NCBI RefSeq assembly: GCF_014652895.1
Contig: NZ_BMZR01000002.1
Location: 248,001-312,000, forward strand
Source of the DNA: Psychrobacter glaciei
Lineage (GTDB): Bacteria; Pseudomonadota; Gammaproteobacteria; Pseudomonadales; Moraxellaceae
Direction: 5' to 3'
Length of the DNA: 64,000 bases
The notes beneath the pieces are model-generated. The model did not search any database. It saw only the letters and a list, made by a program, of their open reading frames with translations, and was not told where the DNA came from. Each line of letters opens with the position of its first letter. Within the stretch, counting starts at the first letter, position 1. The position numbers and the translations under genes were made by a program. Positions 46,612 to 55,445 of the stretch are shown here, one piece after another.

Positions 46612-48024
46612 ATGGACGAACTAAGTATCAAGAATTCTAGTACTACTGAAAAAATCGTAGAGGATAAAGTAGCTCTCAAGGAAGAAGTATATGGAGTTGG
46701 AGAAGTAATTGATATTTTCTTACATAGAATTATGGATATTGAGGAATGTGCATCAGAATATATCCCTGAAGCTGCTCAACGATATAATGATAAAACAAAT
46801 GAACTATTCCATGAGTATAAAAATATAATCAATACTTTGGAAACAGTAGACGGCAAAGAAAACAAGGTAGTATCTGAGAAAGATCTAAGAAAGGCTTTAA
46901 GAAAGATTAGAAGGCATGTAGGTTCATCCCCAGTTGAAACGCTCGAAAAAAGCTTATTCGTTAGCCTTTTTTCATCCTTTGACAAATTTATCGGTGATTT
47001 AGTTGAAGTTCTATTTAGGAAAGAGCCAAAACTATATTTGAATATAAATAAAGAAATTAAAATTTCAGATGTTCTTGAATACAGTTCTATTGAAGAACTA
47101 CGTCAATCATTTTTAGATAAAGAAATTGAAGCAATAAGAAGGAAAAGCTATCAAGAGCAGTTCAAAAGCCTTGAGAATCAATTTAAAATTACACTTACAA
47201 AGTTTAAGCAATGGCCTTCTTTTATTGAAAAATCGCAAAGAAGAAATTTATTCACACATTGTGATGGTGTTGTAAGTAAGCAATACATAGATATATGCAA
47301 AGAAGTTGGTTACAAATTTGAATCAGAAAAAAATATAGGTGAACAACTTGAAGTAGGAACTGAGTATTTATTTCATTCTTGTATGATTGTTGCTCAAGTA
47401 GGAGTTATGCTTGGGCAAACGCTCTGGCGAAAAGTAGTTAATGATGAAATAGAACAGGCAGACGGACATCTTAATGAGAAAATTTTCGACTTTCTACATG
47501 AAGAAGAATGGTTGAATGCTATTACGATTGGTAATTTTGCACAGAATCTACGAAATAATTCAACAGAATCAATGGAAAGAATGTTTTTAATTAACCATGC
47601 TATTGCTCTAAATGCAATAGACAAGAAAAAAGAGGCTAAAAGTCTACTCGATACGAAAGACTGGTCTGCAACGCTTCTTGATTTCAAACTAGCTTACACA
47701 GTTATAAATTATGAATATGATGAAGCACAAGAAATTATGAATAAAATAGGAAAAGTGGGTGAGTTAGTAATTGAAATTGCATATCACGACTGGCCATTGT
47801 TTCGGGAATTCAGAGATTCAGAGCAATTTCTTAGCGGTTATGAATCAGTATATGGCTATCCGTATCTATCGAAAGTAAAAGAATTAGCTGAACAAACTAA
47901 AAATGAAGTTGAGTTTCTTCATGAAGAAGTTTTAATAGAAGATTATATAGTTGATTCAGATTTTTCCACTATGCAATGGATTCCAAATACGAGCGAAAAA
48001 TCAAAATTCTTAATTATAATTTAA
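46612..48024 (+). CDS. Predicted HEPN-domain protein (RNxxxH), possible RNase/defence factor
   Basis: A 470-residue cytoplasmic protein of no recognised family. Residues 109-225 look like a HEPN fold: LEKSLFVSLFSSFDKFIGDLVEVL, shortened here to FSSFDKFIGDL as the first helix motif, then charged helices and the exact catalytic-type motif RNLFTH (211-216) in RRNLFTHCDGVVS. HEPN RNxxxH proteins are metal-independent RNases found in toxin-antitoxin and abortive-infection systems. The C-terminal half (270-450) is helical, with possible repeat-like segments (FDFLHEEEWLNAITIGNFA). The gene is strikingly AT-rich compared with its neighbours, which suggests transfer. An AGGA ribosome site precedes the ATG. 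The HEPN call rests on the motif and predicted helices only. Confidence 0.65.
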   Translation: MDELSIKNSSTTEKIVEDKVALKEEVYGVGEVIDIFLHRIMDIEECASEYIPEAAQRYNDKTNELFHEYKNIINTLETVDGKENKVVSEKDLRKALRKIRRHVGSSPVETLEKSLFVSLFSSFDKFIGDLVEVLFRKEPKLYLNINKEIKISDVLEYSSIEELRQSFLDKEIEAIRRKSYQEQFKSLENQFKITLTKFKQWPSFIEKSQRRNLFTHCDGVVSKQYIDICKEVGYKFESEKNIGEQLEVGTEYLFHSCMIVAQVGVMLGQTLWRKVVNDEIEQADGHLNEKIFDFLHEEEWLNAITIGNFAQNLRNNSTESMERMFLINHAIALNAIDKKKEAKSLLDTKDWSATLLDFKLAYTVINYEYDEAQEIMNKIGKVGELVIEIAYHDWPLFREFRDSEQFLSGYESVYGYPYLSKVKELAEQTKNEVEFLHEEVLIEDYIVDSDFSTMQWIPNTSEKSKFLIII

Positions 48025-48251
48025 ATAAATACTTATTCAAATCTATCTGTCTTCGGTCTCTAGGATGCACCCAACGCACCGATTCCAATTAAATCTCAGA
48101 TTAATTTATTACAAAATGGTTCTTAGAAAGTACGTTTTAGCCCAGACTGGCAGATATCAACGGTAGAGAAAATTCTCTTTAAGGAATTTTCACTTACGAA
48201 GCTAAAACTGCAGTGCAATTTTTTAAAGCCTCTCAGGAATAATTCCCCACT
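48025..48251. other. Intergenic region downstream of the HEPN-like gene
   Basis: 227 bp with no supported gene. Half-site-like words around GGTCTCTAGGATGCACCCA (48055) could be a junction of the AT-rich island. No partner gene or terminator for the HEPN-like gene is seen on the plus strand. Confidence 0.35.
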
Positions 48252-48262
48252 TCTTAAACACC

Positions 48263-48292
48263 AAAAAGGTGAGCCTAAGCCCACCTTTTTAT
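48263..48292 (-). terminator. Terminator of the ACT-domain gene (repeat copy 1)
   Basis: AAAAAGGTG and CACCTTTTT arms with inner GGC/GCC pairing, 80 bp after the ACT gene stop. It is part of a 72-bp sequence (48252-48324) repeated at 48891-48963. Confidence 0.85.
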
Positions 48293-48372
48293 TTTAGAAA
48301 ATAGCTGTCTAAAGCAGTATTGCAAACTAACTCAGTTAATCTTAACGAAGCAACTGAAGGCGTCAAAAAACG

Positions 48373-48771
48373 TTATATATCATTCAGCTCTTTTAACGCA
48401 GATATCGCCTGCTCCGCCTTATCATCCGACACAAATATATGGTCATGATAGTAGGCAGCGATCACATTGGCACTGATACCTTTTGAGGTCAGTTTGGTTG
48501 CTACTGCCGCGGTTAGACCTACCGCTTCTAAACTTGAATGCACCATCAGAGTGATTTGCCGAAACACGCCCTCGTAATGCAAATCTGTCTCATCAGCTTT
48601 GTCTTTTGTCAAAACCAGAGTCAGCCCTTCTGTCTCCACAAATGTCGCTATTGGCGCTAGGTTTACGTATTCAGCCAGTTGACCTTTTACGGTACAAAAC
48701 ACGAATAATTCATCAATCAATGCTGGTTGCATAGAACCCAATAGCTCGTTTATATCTATAATTCCTGACAT
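48373..48771 (-). CDS. ACT domain-containing protein (DUF2241/COG3602-like)
   Basis: A 132-residue protein that is essentially a tandem of small ACT-like folds. Typical motifs are LAPIATFVETEGLTLVL, FRQITLMVHSSLEAVGLTAAV (conserved block) and GISANVIAAYYHDHIFV. ACT domains bind amino acids, so it may be a sensor or regulator; no target is known. It is transcribed toward its own terminator and flanked by a duplicated terminator sequence that also ends purL. Confidence 0.86.
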   Translation of the reverse strand: MSGIIDINELLGSMQPALIDELFVFCTVKGQLAEYVNLAPIATFVETEGLTLVLTKDKADETDLHYEGVFRQITLMVHSSLEAVGLTAAVATKLTSKGISANVIAAYYHDHIFVSDDKAEQAISALKELNDI

Positions 48772-48900
48772 TTTCTTATTCCTTATTTTGCCTGATTTTA
48801 ATCTTTGTTAACCGCAATTTTAGCATGGGTGTCACCACCTATACTTGTGAAAACACGGTATAAACGCTAGCCCTTCTCCAAACACTCAAATCTTAAACAC

Positions 48901-48932
48901 AAAAAAGGTGAGCCTAAGCCCACCTTCTTATT
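48901..48932 (-). terminator. purL terminator (repeat copy 2)
   Basis: The same AAGGTGAGCCTAAGCCCACCTT hairpin as at 48263, trimmed here to arms AAGGTG and CACCTT, lies 54 bp after the purL stop on the minus strand. Confidence 0.82.
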
Positions 48933-48985
48933 TTAAAAAACAGCTATCTAAAACTATAAGCAATTACTAGAGGTCTGAGTAGCGA

Positions 48986-51900
48986 CTAGCGCAACCAAGC
49001 TCGGGCATTGCGGAACATACGCATCCACGCGCCGTCCTCATCCCACTCTTCTGGTTTCCAGCTGTGGTTATAGGCTTTTAGGTTACGCTCAGGATGCGGC
49101 ATCATGATAGTGACGCGACCATCAGTGCTACACAGACCCGTGACACCGCCGACAGAACCGTTTGGATTGAGCGGATAAGTCTCGGTTGGATGACCTTGGC
49201 TATCGACATAACGCATCGCAAGTTGACCGTGTTTTGCCATACCGTCGATTTCGTTGTTGTCTAGTGTGGCATAGCCTTCACCATGCGCCACAGCGATTGG
49301 CAAGATGCTGTCTTGCATGCCTTTGAACAGGATAGACTTGGTACGCTCAACTTTTACGTTGACCGTACGCGCTTCAAAACGAGCCGATTGGTTGGCGATG
49401 AAGCGTGGGAAGTTGTCTGCACCTGGGATGAGGTCTTTTAACTGAGCCATCATCTGACAACCGTTACAGACACCTAATGAGAAGGTATCAGGACGGGCAA
49501 AGAAGCGGACAAACTGCATGCGTAGCTCGTCATGGAACAAGATAGAGTTTGCCCAGCCAGAGCCTGCGCCGAGTACGTCACCATAACTAAAGCCACCACA
49601 AGCGACCAGACCGTCGAAGTCACGTAGATTGATGCGACCACTGAGTAGATCGCTCATGTGTACATCGACTGCTTCAAAGCCAGCTTGGGTAAAGCCTGCT
49701 GCCATCTCTGTCTGACCGTTGACGCCTTGCTCTCGGAGGATTGCGACTCTTGGTTTGTTCTCGCGACTGTTGAGGTAAGGCTCTTCAACTTTTTGATTGA
49801 GATCAAAGTTTGGCGCAGCGATTAGGCCTTTATGGCTCGCATCAGCAATCAAGTCATACTCTTGCTGTACGCACGCTGGATTATCACGGCGACGCGCGAT
49901 TTGATAGCTGACCTGCGTCCAAGCTTGCTGCAATTCAGTACGGCTAAAGCGTAAAGTGTCGGCACCCATGAGCGTTGGCGTTTGGATAAGTAAGCTGTCT
50001 TCTTCCGAGCTTTGACCAACGAGGCTCAGCATGTCAGCAACGTTAAACTCTTCTGCCAATTGCATGAGAGCAGCGACGTTTTCTGGCAATACTTGGATGA
50101 CCGCACCCAATTCTTCACTGAACAGTTGACCGAGTAAGTTATCATCCGTCAATGACAGCTTGATACCTTGACGGCTGGTGAACTGCATCTCAGCGATAGT
50201 CGCTAGTAGACCGCCATCACCGATATCGTGATAGGCGCTGATGACGCCTTGCGCGTTACCCGCTTGGACAAAGTTAAAGAAGTCGACCAAATCGCTTGGC
50301 TGCGCCAAATCTGGGCAGTCGTTACCTAATTGGCTAAGCGTCTGCGCAAGAATTGAACCACCTAGACGTAGCTTGCCTTTAGATAAGTCAATACGGTAGA
50401 ACGCGCTATCGCCATTGATTAGCTCAGGGGTTAGCGTTTTTGCGACATCAACCACAGGAGCAAAGGCAGTAATCACCAAGCTCATTGGTGATACGACTGA
50501 TTTGTCTTGACTGTCGCCATTGTCGTTGTCAGTCCAGTTGGCACGCATCGATAGCGAGTCTTTACCGACTGGAATCGCGATACCCAGTGCTGGGCACAGC
50601 TCTTCGCCGACTGTATATACCGCGTCAAACAATGCAGCATCTTCTGCATCATCACCACAGGCTGCCATCCAGTTCGCTGACATCGTGATATCAGACAACT
50701 GAGCAATACGCGCACCAGCGATGTTGGTGATCGCTTCACCAATTGCAAGTCGTGCTGACGCTTGTGGGCTAATTAACGCAACTGGTGTACGCTCACCGAT
50801 ACTCATCGCTTCACCGCTCATCACCTGACCATCTAGCGCAATCAAGCCTGATGCCGTCACCGCACAATCCGATACGGGCACTTGATAGCGACCCACATAC
50901 TGATCACGCACGACCATACCCGTGATAGAACGGTCACCAATGCTGATCAAGAATGATTTGCTAGCGACCGTTGGATGACGCAACACATCAGTGATTGATT
51001 CGGCTAGGTTCACATCGCCCAGCTCTAATGCTGGCAACGTGCTATCAGAACGCTCAAAGCTACGCTTCATCTTCGGCGTGCCACCGAGCAATACTTGCAT
51101 CGGCATATCAACTGGCTGCTCATCCAATAGCGTATCGTCAACGACTAGCTGACGCACATCTGTAGCTGATCCCAAGATGGCATACGGGCAACGCTCACGC
51201 GCACAGATGGCATCGAATTGGGCTTCGCTTTCTGGGCGAATCGCGAGGACATAACGCTCTTGCGCTTCGTTTGACCAGATGGCCATTGGTGACATGCCAG
51301 CTTCTAACGAAGGAATTTTACGCAGGTTTAGCACCGCGCCCATCTCGTGGTCATTGACCAACTCTGGCATCGCATTAGAGATACCGCCAGCGCCCACGTC
51401 ATGCAATGACACGATAGGGTTGCCGTCTTTGCCATTATTGCTCGCATCGACATCATTACCCGCTAGTGCCCAGCAGCGATCCATCACTTCTTGGCAACGA
51501 CGCTCCATCTCAGCATTATCGCGCTGAACTGAGGCAAAGTCCAAGCCTTCATCAAGTGAGCCACTATCAACTGAAGACGCTGCACCACCGCCCAGACCAA
51601 TCTGCATGGCAGGGCCACCAAGGACGATTAATAAATCACCTTGTTGAATGGCGTTTTTTTCAATGAGGTTGCGTTTGATATTGCCATAACCACCTGCCAG
51701 CATGATTGGCTTATGATAGCCGCGCATTTCGCTGCCGTCTTTTGCCGCTGACGTATCAAGCTGAAAACTACGGAAATAACCGCATAGGTTAGGACGACCA
51801 AACTCGTTTGAGAAGTTGGCTGAACCGAGTGGTGCTTCAGTCATAATCTCAAGACTGGTTGCCATACGATCTGGCGTGCCATAAGCCTGAGTACTCAATT

Positions 51901-52984
51901 GACCTGACTGCTCCCATTTTTCAGCGAGCTCTGGGATATGTAGGTGTGATACGTGAAATCCTGTTAGACCTGCTTTTGGCTTACCGCCACGACCTGTTGC
52001 GCCTTCATCACGAATCTCACCACCAGCACCTGTCGCAGCACCTGCATAAGGGGCGATGGCGGTTGGATGGTTATGCGTTTCGACTTTCATCAGAATGTCG
52101 ATCTCTTCTTGATGGAAGTCATAAGGATGGGCAGAGTTTACGTCCATCGCGTCAGTCGGAATCGGGTAGAAACGCATACCGTCAGACCCTGCCATCACCG
52201 CAGCGTTGTCTTTATAGGCAGATAAGATACCTTGTGGATTCGACTGGTAAGTATTCTTAATCATTTGGAACAATGACTTTGGCGCCACAATACCATCAAC
52301 CGTCCACTCAGCATTGAAAATCTTATGACGGCAATGCTCTGAGTTTGCCTGTGCAAACATCATCAGCTCAACGTCAGTTGGATTGCGCTTTAGCTCATTG
52401 ACATACGCATTCATCAAATAATCAATGTCTTCACTTGATAATGCAAAACCAAACTGGGTATTGGCAGACTCTAATGCTGACTGACCTTGTCCGATGACAT
52501 CAATATGATTCAATGATGCTGGTTGCTCATCATCAAACAATTTGTTCAAATCATTCAAATCATAAACCAAGCTCTGCGTCATACGGTCAAACAACAACTG
52601 CTCAGCGTCTACTGGTAGTTTTTCGCCCACTTCACCATCGATTGTTAGGGTATAAACAACCACACGCTCAACACGGTTGAGCTCAATTTCACAGTTATTA
52701 AAAATATCAGTCGCTTTACTTGCCCATGGCGAAATCGTGCCAAAACGTGGACCAACGATGACTTGTATTTGATTGTCCTGCGTACCAGTCAGCACTGTCG
52801 CACTGTCAACAGCGAGTAGGTCTAACGCCTTTTTATGTTCATCACCTTCGAGCTTGCGTGATAGCACATACACTTGCTGGGTACTTATTTGACTGACATT
52901 GAGCTCGGTTTTTTGCTGGAACTGACTGATGAGTTGCTGCGTCTGAAAATCGGTAAGAAACGGTTGTCCGGCGATGGTCATCAT
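48986..52984 (-). CDS. purL: Phosphoribosylformylglycinamidine synthase
   Basis: Large single-chain FGAM synthetase that uses glutamine and ATP to amidate FGAR in purine synthesis. The N-terminal PurS-like part (about 1-150), a linker, two AIRS-like halves (for example VETHNHPTAIAPYAGAATGAGG with FGRPNLCGYFR, and VGKDSLSMRANW), and the C-terminal class I glutaminase domain are present. The glutaminase Cys is in FSLGVCNGCQMM (about 1174) and the His-Glu pair in MMPHPERNLKA. Length 1332 is near E. coli PurL (1295). Two adjacent ATG codons make the first or second Met possible. It is monocistronic. Confidence 0.97.
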   Translation of the reverse strand: MMTIAGQPFLTDFQTQQLISQFQQKTELNVSQISTQQVYVLSRKLEGDEHKKALDLLAVDSATVLTGTQDNQIQVIVGPRFGTISPWASKATDIFNNCEIELNRVERVVVYTLTIDGEVGEKLPVDAEQLLFDRMTQSLVYDLNDLNKLFDDEQPASLNHIDVIGQGQSALESANTQFGFALSSEDIDYLMNAYVNELKRNPTDVELMMFAQANSEHCRHKIFNAEWTVDGIVAPKSLFQMIKNTYQSNPQGILSAYKDNAAVMAGSDGMRFYPIPTDAMDVNSAHPYDFHQEEIDILMKVETHNHPTAIAPYAGAATGAGGEIRDEGATGRGGKPKAGLTGFHVSHLHIPELAEKWEQSGQLSTQAYGTPDRMATSLEIMTEAPLGSANFSNEFGRPNLCGYFRSFQLDTSAAKDGSEMRGYHKPIMLAGGYGNIKRNLIEKNAIQQGDLLIVLGGPAMQIGLGGGAASSVDSGSLDEGLDFASVQRDNAEMERRCQEVMDRCWALAGNDVDASNNGKDGNPIVSLHDVGAGGISNAMPELVNDHEMGAVLNLRKIPSLEAGMSPMAIWSNEAQERYVLAIRPESEAQFDAICARERCPYAILGSATDVRQLVVDDTLLDEQPVDMPMQVLLGGTPKMKRSFERSDSTLPALELGDVNLAESITDVLRHPTVASKSFLISIGDRSITGMVVRDQYVGRYQVPVSDCAVTASGLIALDGQVMSGEAMSIGERTPVALISPQASARLAIGEAITNIAGARIAQLSDITMSANWMAACGDDAEDAALFDAVYTVGEELCPALGIAIPVGKDSLSMRANWTDNDNGDSQDKSVVSPMSLVITAFAPVVDVAKTLTPELINGDSAFYRIDLSKGKLRLGGSILAQTLSQLGNDCPDLAQPSDLVDFFNFVQAGNAQGVISAYHDIGDGGLLATIAEMQFTSRQGIKLSLTDDNLLGQLFSEELGAVIQVLPENVAALMQLAEEFNVADMLSLVGQSSEEDSLLIQTPTLMGADTLRFSRTELQQAWTQVSYQIARRRDNPACVQQEYDLIADASHKGLIAAPNFDLNQKVEEPYLNSRENKPRVAILREQGVNGQTEMAAGFTQAGFEAVDVHMSDLLSGRINLRDFDGLVACGGFSYGDVLGAGSGWANSILFHDELRMQFVRFFARPDTFSLGVCNGCQMMAQLKDLIPGADNFPRFIANQSARFEARTVNVKVERTKSILFKGMQDSILPIAVAHGEGYATLDNNEIDGMAKHGQLAMRYVDSQGHPTETYPLNPNGSVGGVTGLCSTDGRVTIMMPHPERNLKAYNHSWKPEEWDEDGAWMRMFRNARAWLR

Positions 52985-53403
52985 AAAGGCATAATCCGTA
53001 AGATCAAGGCATCTCTGCCATGCTAAGTAAATGGTCTGCGTATTATAACAAGAAGCCCTGTAATAAGCAGGTCTAAACCAAGATAAATTGCTGATAGGTT
53101 GCGCTCTTCTGCTATCAGATATTTACAGAATAGCAAGCTTGCGCTAAGGCCTAATCGCTACCCTTTCAACTTTGTACTGGATAATCAGACAGCAAAAATA
53201 CACAGCGTCACACTTTTTACCTAACCCTCATACTCCTTACAAACACTCACATCGCATTACTGGTCGCCTATATAAATGTGTGGTCACAACTCGGTATTCT
53301 AGTTCCAGTTGTTGGGACGATTATTGTTTTTGATATTTCAAATACACTTTGCCCAAATAAAAACTACTATAAACAATTAACTATAAAGAAAAGGAAATCC
53401 CCT
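52985..53403. other. Divergent intergenic region purL/PPOX protein
   Basis: It holds the purL and PPOX-gene promoters presumably, but I cannot assign boxes with confidence. I looked for a purine operator and found no clear match. No gene is seen. Confidence 0.35.
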
Positions 53404-53898
53404 ATGAGTAGACAAGACCATATCGATAAAGTACAAGCTTTGGTAAAAGAAGTGAAATTTGCCATGATGACGACTCGCACTCACGAAGGCCATCTACATG
53501 CCTGCCCAATGACAACGAGCGAGACGAGCATCGGCGCAAAAGAGATTTGGTTCATCGGTGATAAGAGTACTGAAACCGTCAGCGATATCCAGAAAGACCC
53601 ACAAGTGAACTTGGCCTATGTCAGCCAAGATGCAAAAGACTATGTCTCAATCAATGGTAAAGCAGAGTTGGTAGAAGACCAAGAGAAGCTCGATGAGCTA
53701 TGGTCGCCAATCTACAATGCATTCTACGAGCAAGGTAAAGAAGATCCAAACGTCCAGCTAATCAAAGTCGTACCACATGGTGCCGAATATTGGTTGAGCG
53801 GTAGCTCAGTGGTCAATATGTTTAAGATGACCACCGCTGCCGTAATGGATGGCAAAAAAGCGACCAATCTGGGCGAAAATAACTCAGTGACTTTATAA
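53404..53898 (+). CDS. Pyridoxamine 5'-phosphate oxidase-fold general stress protein
   Basis: A 164-residue split-barrel flavin-binding protein of the general stress protein 26 type (COG3871). It shows VKFAMMTTRTHEGHLHACPMT, EIWFIGDKSTETVSDIQKDP and QVNLAYVSQDAKDYVSINGKA. Members bind FMN, FAD or F420 without being true PdxH enzymes. The ATG at 53404 follows an AAAAGGAAA ribosome site; upstream in-frame codons to 53278 are rejected. Expression under stress is inferred from the family. A terminator follows. Confidence 0.9.
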   Translation: MSRQDHIDKVQALVKEVKFAMMTTRTHEGHLHACPMTTSETSIGAKEIWFIGDKSTETVSDIQKDPQVNLAYVSQDAKDYVSINGKAELVEDQEKLDELWSPIYNAFYEQGKEDPNVQLIKVVPHGAEYWLSGSSVVNMFKMTTAAVMDGKKATNLGENNSVTL

Positions 53899-53951
53899 AA
53901 ATTAGTAACGTTATAAGAAACCGTTATTTAAAAGTAGAATAGTAGAATACA

Positions 53952-53986
53952 AAAACGCCAGTGGCTAATGCGACTGGCGTTTTTTG
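53952..53986 (+). terminator. Terminator of the PPOX stress-protein gene
   Basis: AAAACGCCAGT and ACTGGCGTTTT arms pair perfectly, followed by Ts. The A run on the other side may let it also serve pgsA on the minus strand. Confidence 0.92.
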
Positions 53987-54025
53987 TTGTCTAACATTTA
54001 TGTTTTTGATACTAAGGTTATGAAC

Positions 54026-54706
54026 TTAACCGCTTTGCTTGAGGTATGGCCAAGCAGCTTTTAAATAAATCATCATAGACCACAACGTCAGTATCACAGC
54101 AGCGACCATCAATACATAGCCAATCATTTCGAGCGATTCCCAGTTGAGCAGTAACACCGTAATAGCTACCATCTGAAAGGTCGTTTTTAGCTTGCCGACA
54201 TAGGACACGGCGACACTGGTACTTTTACCCAATTCTGCCATCCACTCACGCAGCGCTGATACCGCGATTTCACGCGAGATAATCACAATCGCTGCTATCG
54301 CCATAATGATGTTGGGATGCCACTGAACCAATATAATCAACGCAGCGGCGACCATGAGCTTGTCCGCAACGGGATCTAAAAAACGCCCAAACGCCGACAT
54401 AACATTGAGCTTCCGCGCAAAGTAGCCATCCAACCAGTCGGTAATCGCCGCGATGATAAACACACCAGTCAGTAACAAGTGCCGCAATAAGCTGTCGCTG
54501 AATTCACTCATGCCAACTCGGGCAATCACATTATCTGAAATGGCTGGCATCCCGATACCCATGGCTGGTGGCCAATAGGCAATCGCCACAAACAGCGGAA
54601 TCATTAGGATACGCGCGATAGTAAGGTTATTGGGCAAGTTAAAAATACTTTTGGTATTTTGTGTACTTGACGGCTCCTGCGTATGCACTTGCGTATTCTC
54701 AGTCAT
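54026..54706 (-). CDS. pgsA: CDP-diacylglycerol--glycerol-3-phosphate 3-phosphatidyltransferase
   Basis: Inner-membrane enzyme that makes phosphatidylglycerophosphate, precursor of phosphatidylglycerol and cardiolipin. The CDP-alcohol phosphotransferase signature DGYFARKLNVMSAFGRFLD...D (about residues 90-115) is intact, including DPVADK. Several membrane helices follow. Compared with E. coli PgsA (182 aa) this protein has a 25-residue hydrophilic N-terminus and an insertion of about 25 residues after the first helix (PAMGIGMPAISDNVIARVG). uvrC, its usual neighbour, is not in the window. Confidence 0.94.
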   Translation of the reverse strand: MTENTQVHTQEPSSTQNTKSIFNLPNNLTIARILMIPLFVAIAYWPPAMGIGMPAISDNVIARVGMSEFSDSLLRHLLLTGVFIIAAITDWLDGYFARKLNVMSAFGRFLDPVADKLMVAAALIILVQWHPNIIMAIAAIVIISREIAVSALREWMAELGKSTSVAVSYVGKLKTTFQMVAITVLLLNWESLEMIGYVLMVAAVILTLWSMMIYLKAAWPYLKQSG

Positions 54707-55059
54707 GGCAAACCCAGTTTAATAGAGACATAATAATGGCGGATAGCTTAGCATTTTTCCAGCACGTCGTCATGCCATCTCTTGATGTATTGTTTTACTG
54801 CTCGTACTTAAAGACAGCCATTACTTTTATCTCAATACATCAATCTTGACTATCCACTGCTGAAATAGTGATAGCGCTGTCTATTTTATACCACACTCAC
54901 ACGTCGTAAACACCTGCAATTTGCTAAACCAAATTCCTCGTTCAGCAATAATTGCTCAACGCATAGCAAGGGATGAGAATACCGAGAAACGTAATGTCAT
55001 GTAACTGAAATAACCAAATGAGAACTATTTGCGCTATGATAGCGAAGGTAATAAAACAG

Positions 55060-55240
55060 TTGTACACTTAAAGTTGTAAGCAAATATATGCACCCATTGA
55101 ATTCTCCATTATTACCCTAATCTTAGTTAAACAATAGCAAAGAAAACCAATAATAATAAGTCATCATCACTGCCCTGTAGTCAATCTACACGATCAGTTT
55201 TCCTCAGCCCACAGCACCTCCTCTGTGGGCTCTTTTTTTG
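55060..55240 (+). ncRNA. Candidate small RNA with anti-Shine-Dalgarno terminator loop
   Basis: A perfect 9-bp terminator stem (AGCCCACAG 55206-55214, CTGTGGGCT 55223-55231) and a 7-T run lie in a 739-bp gap with no plus-strand gene upstream. The loop, CACCTCCT, is complementary to a full Shine-Dalgarno sequence. A possible promoter is TTGTAC (55060) and AATATA (55083) with 17-bp spacing, giving an RNA of roughly 145 nt. The terminator is clear; the promoter and the RNA itself are inferred. Confidence 0.5.
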
Positions 55241-55321
55241 TCTGTAAATCCTTGGTATAGCTAAAAAGGCTATGAATAACGTCGTTACGTTAGCCTTTTT
55301 ACTTTTCAACTTAAAAAGGTG

Positions 55322-55425
55322 CTGAGAATTGTAAAATGAAGAAACAAGCAAGACGATTAAAAGCACGACAAATAGTAGGCTAAATGAGCCTGACACCGTA
55401 TTTAATTGATATAGAATTGACGATG
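55322..55425. repeat. TATAGTC dispersed repeat, type P, copy 4 (degenerate)
   Basis: Only the right half matches well: ACAAATAGTAGGCTAAATGA, CTGACACCGTATTTAA and ATAGAATTGACGATG parallel the 59218 copy. The left TATAGTC end is lost. Confidence 0.65.
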
Positions 55426-55445
55426 TCACGATATCTTGCTCATCA

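Larger units (their letters stand above)
54707..55445. other. 739-bp region without protein genes (pgsA to FAD oxidoreductase)
   Basis: It contains the candidate sRNA and its terminator, then a degenerate type P repeat near 55322-55425. An 82-codon minus-strand frame crosses both and is not believed. Confidence 0.5.

Noticed and set aside
46612..48372. A multi-gene defence island around the HEPN-like gene
   Set aside because: Both flanks return to core metabolic genes within 2 kb and no MNT antitoxin, methylase, nuclease or helicase is encoded.
55181..55429. Minus-strand 82-codon frame
   Set aside because: It spans a perfect plus-strand terminator and a degenerate type P repeat, with no family resemblance.
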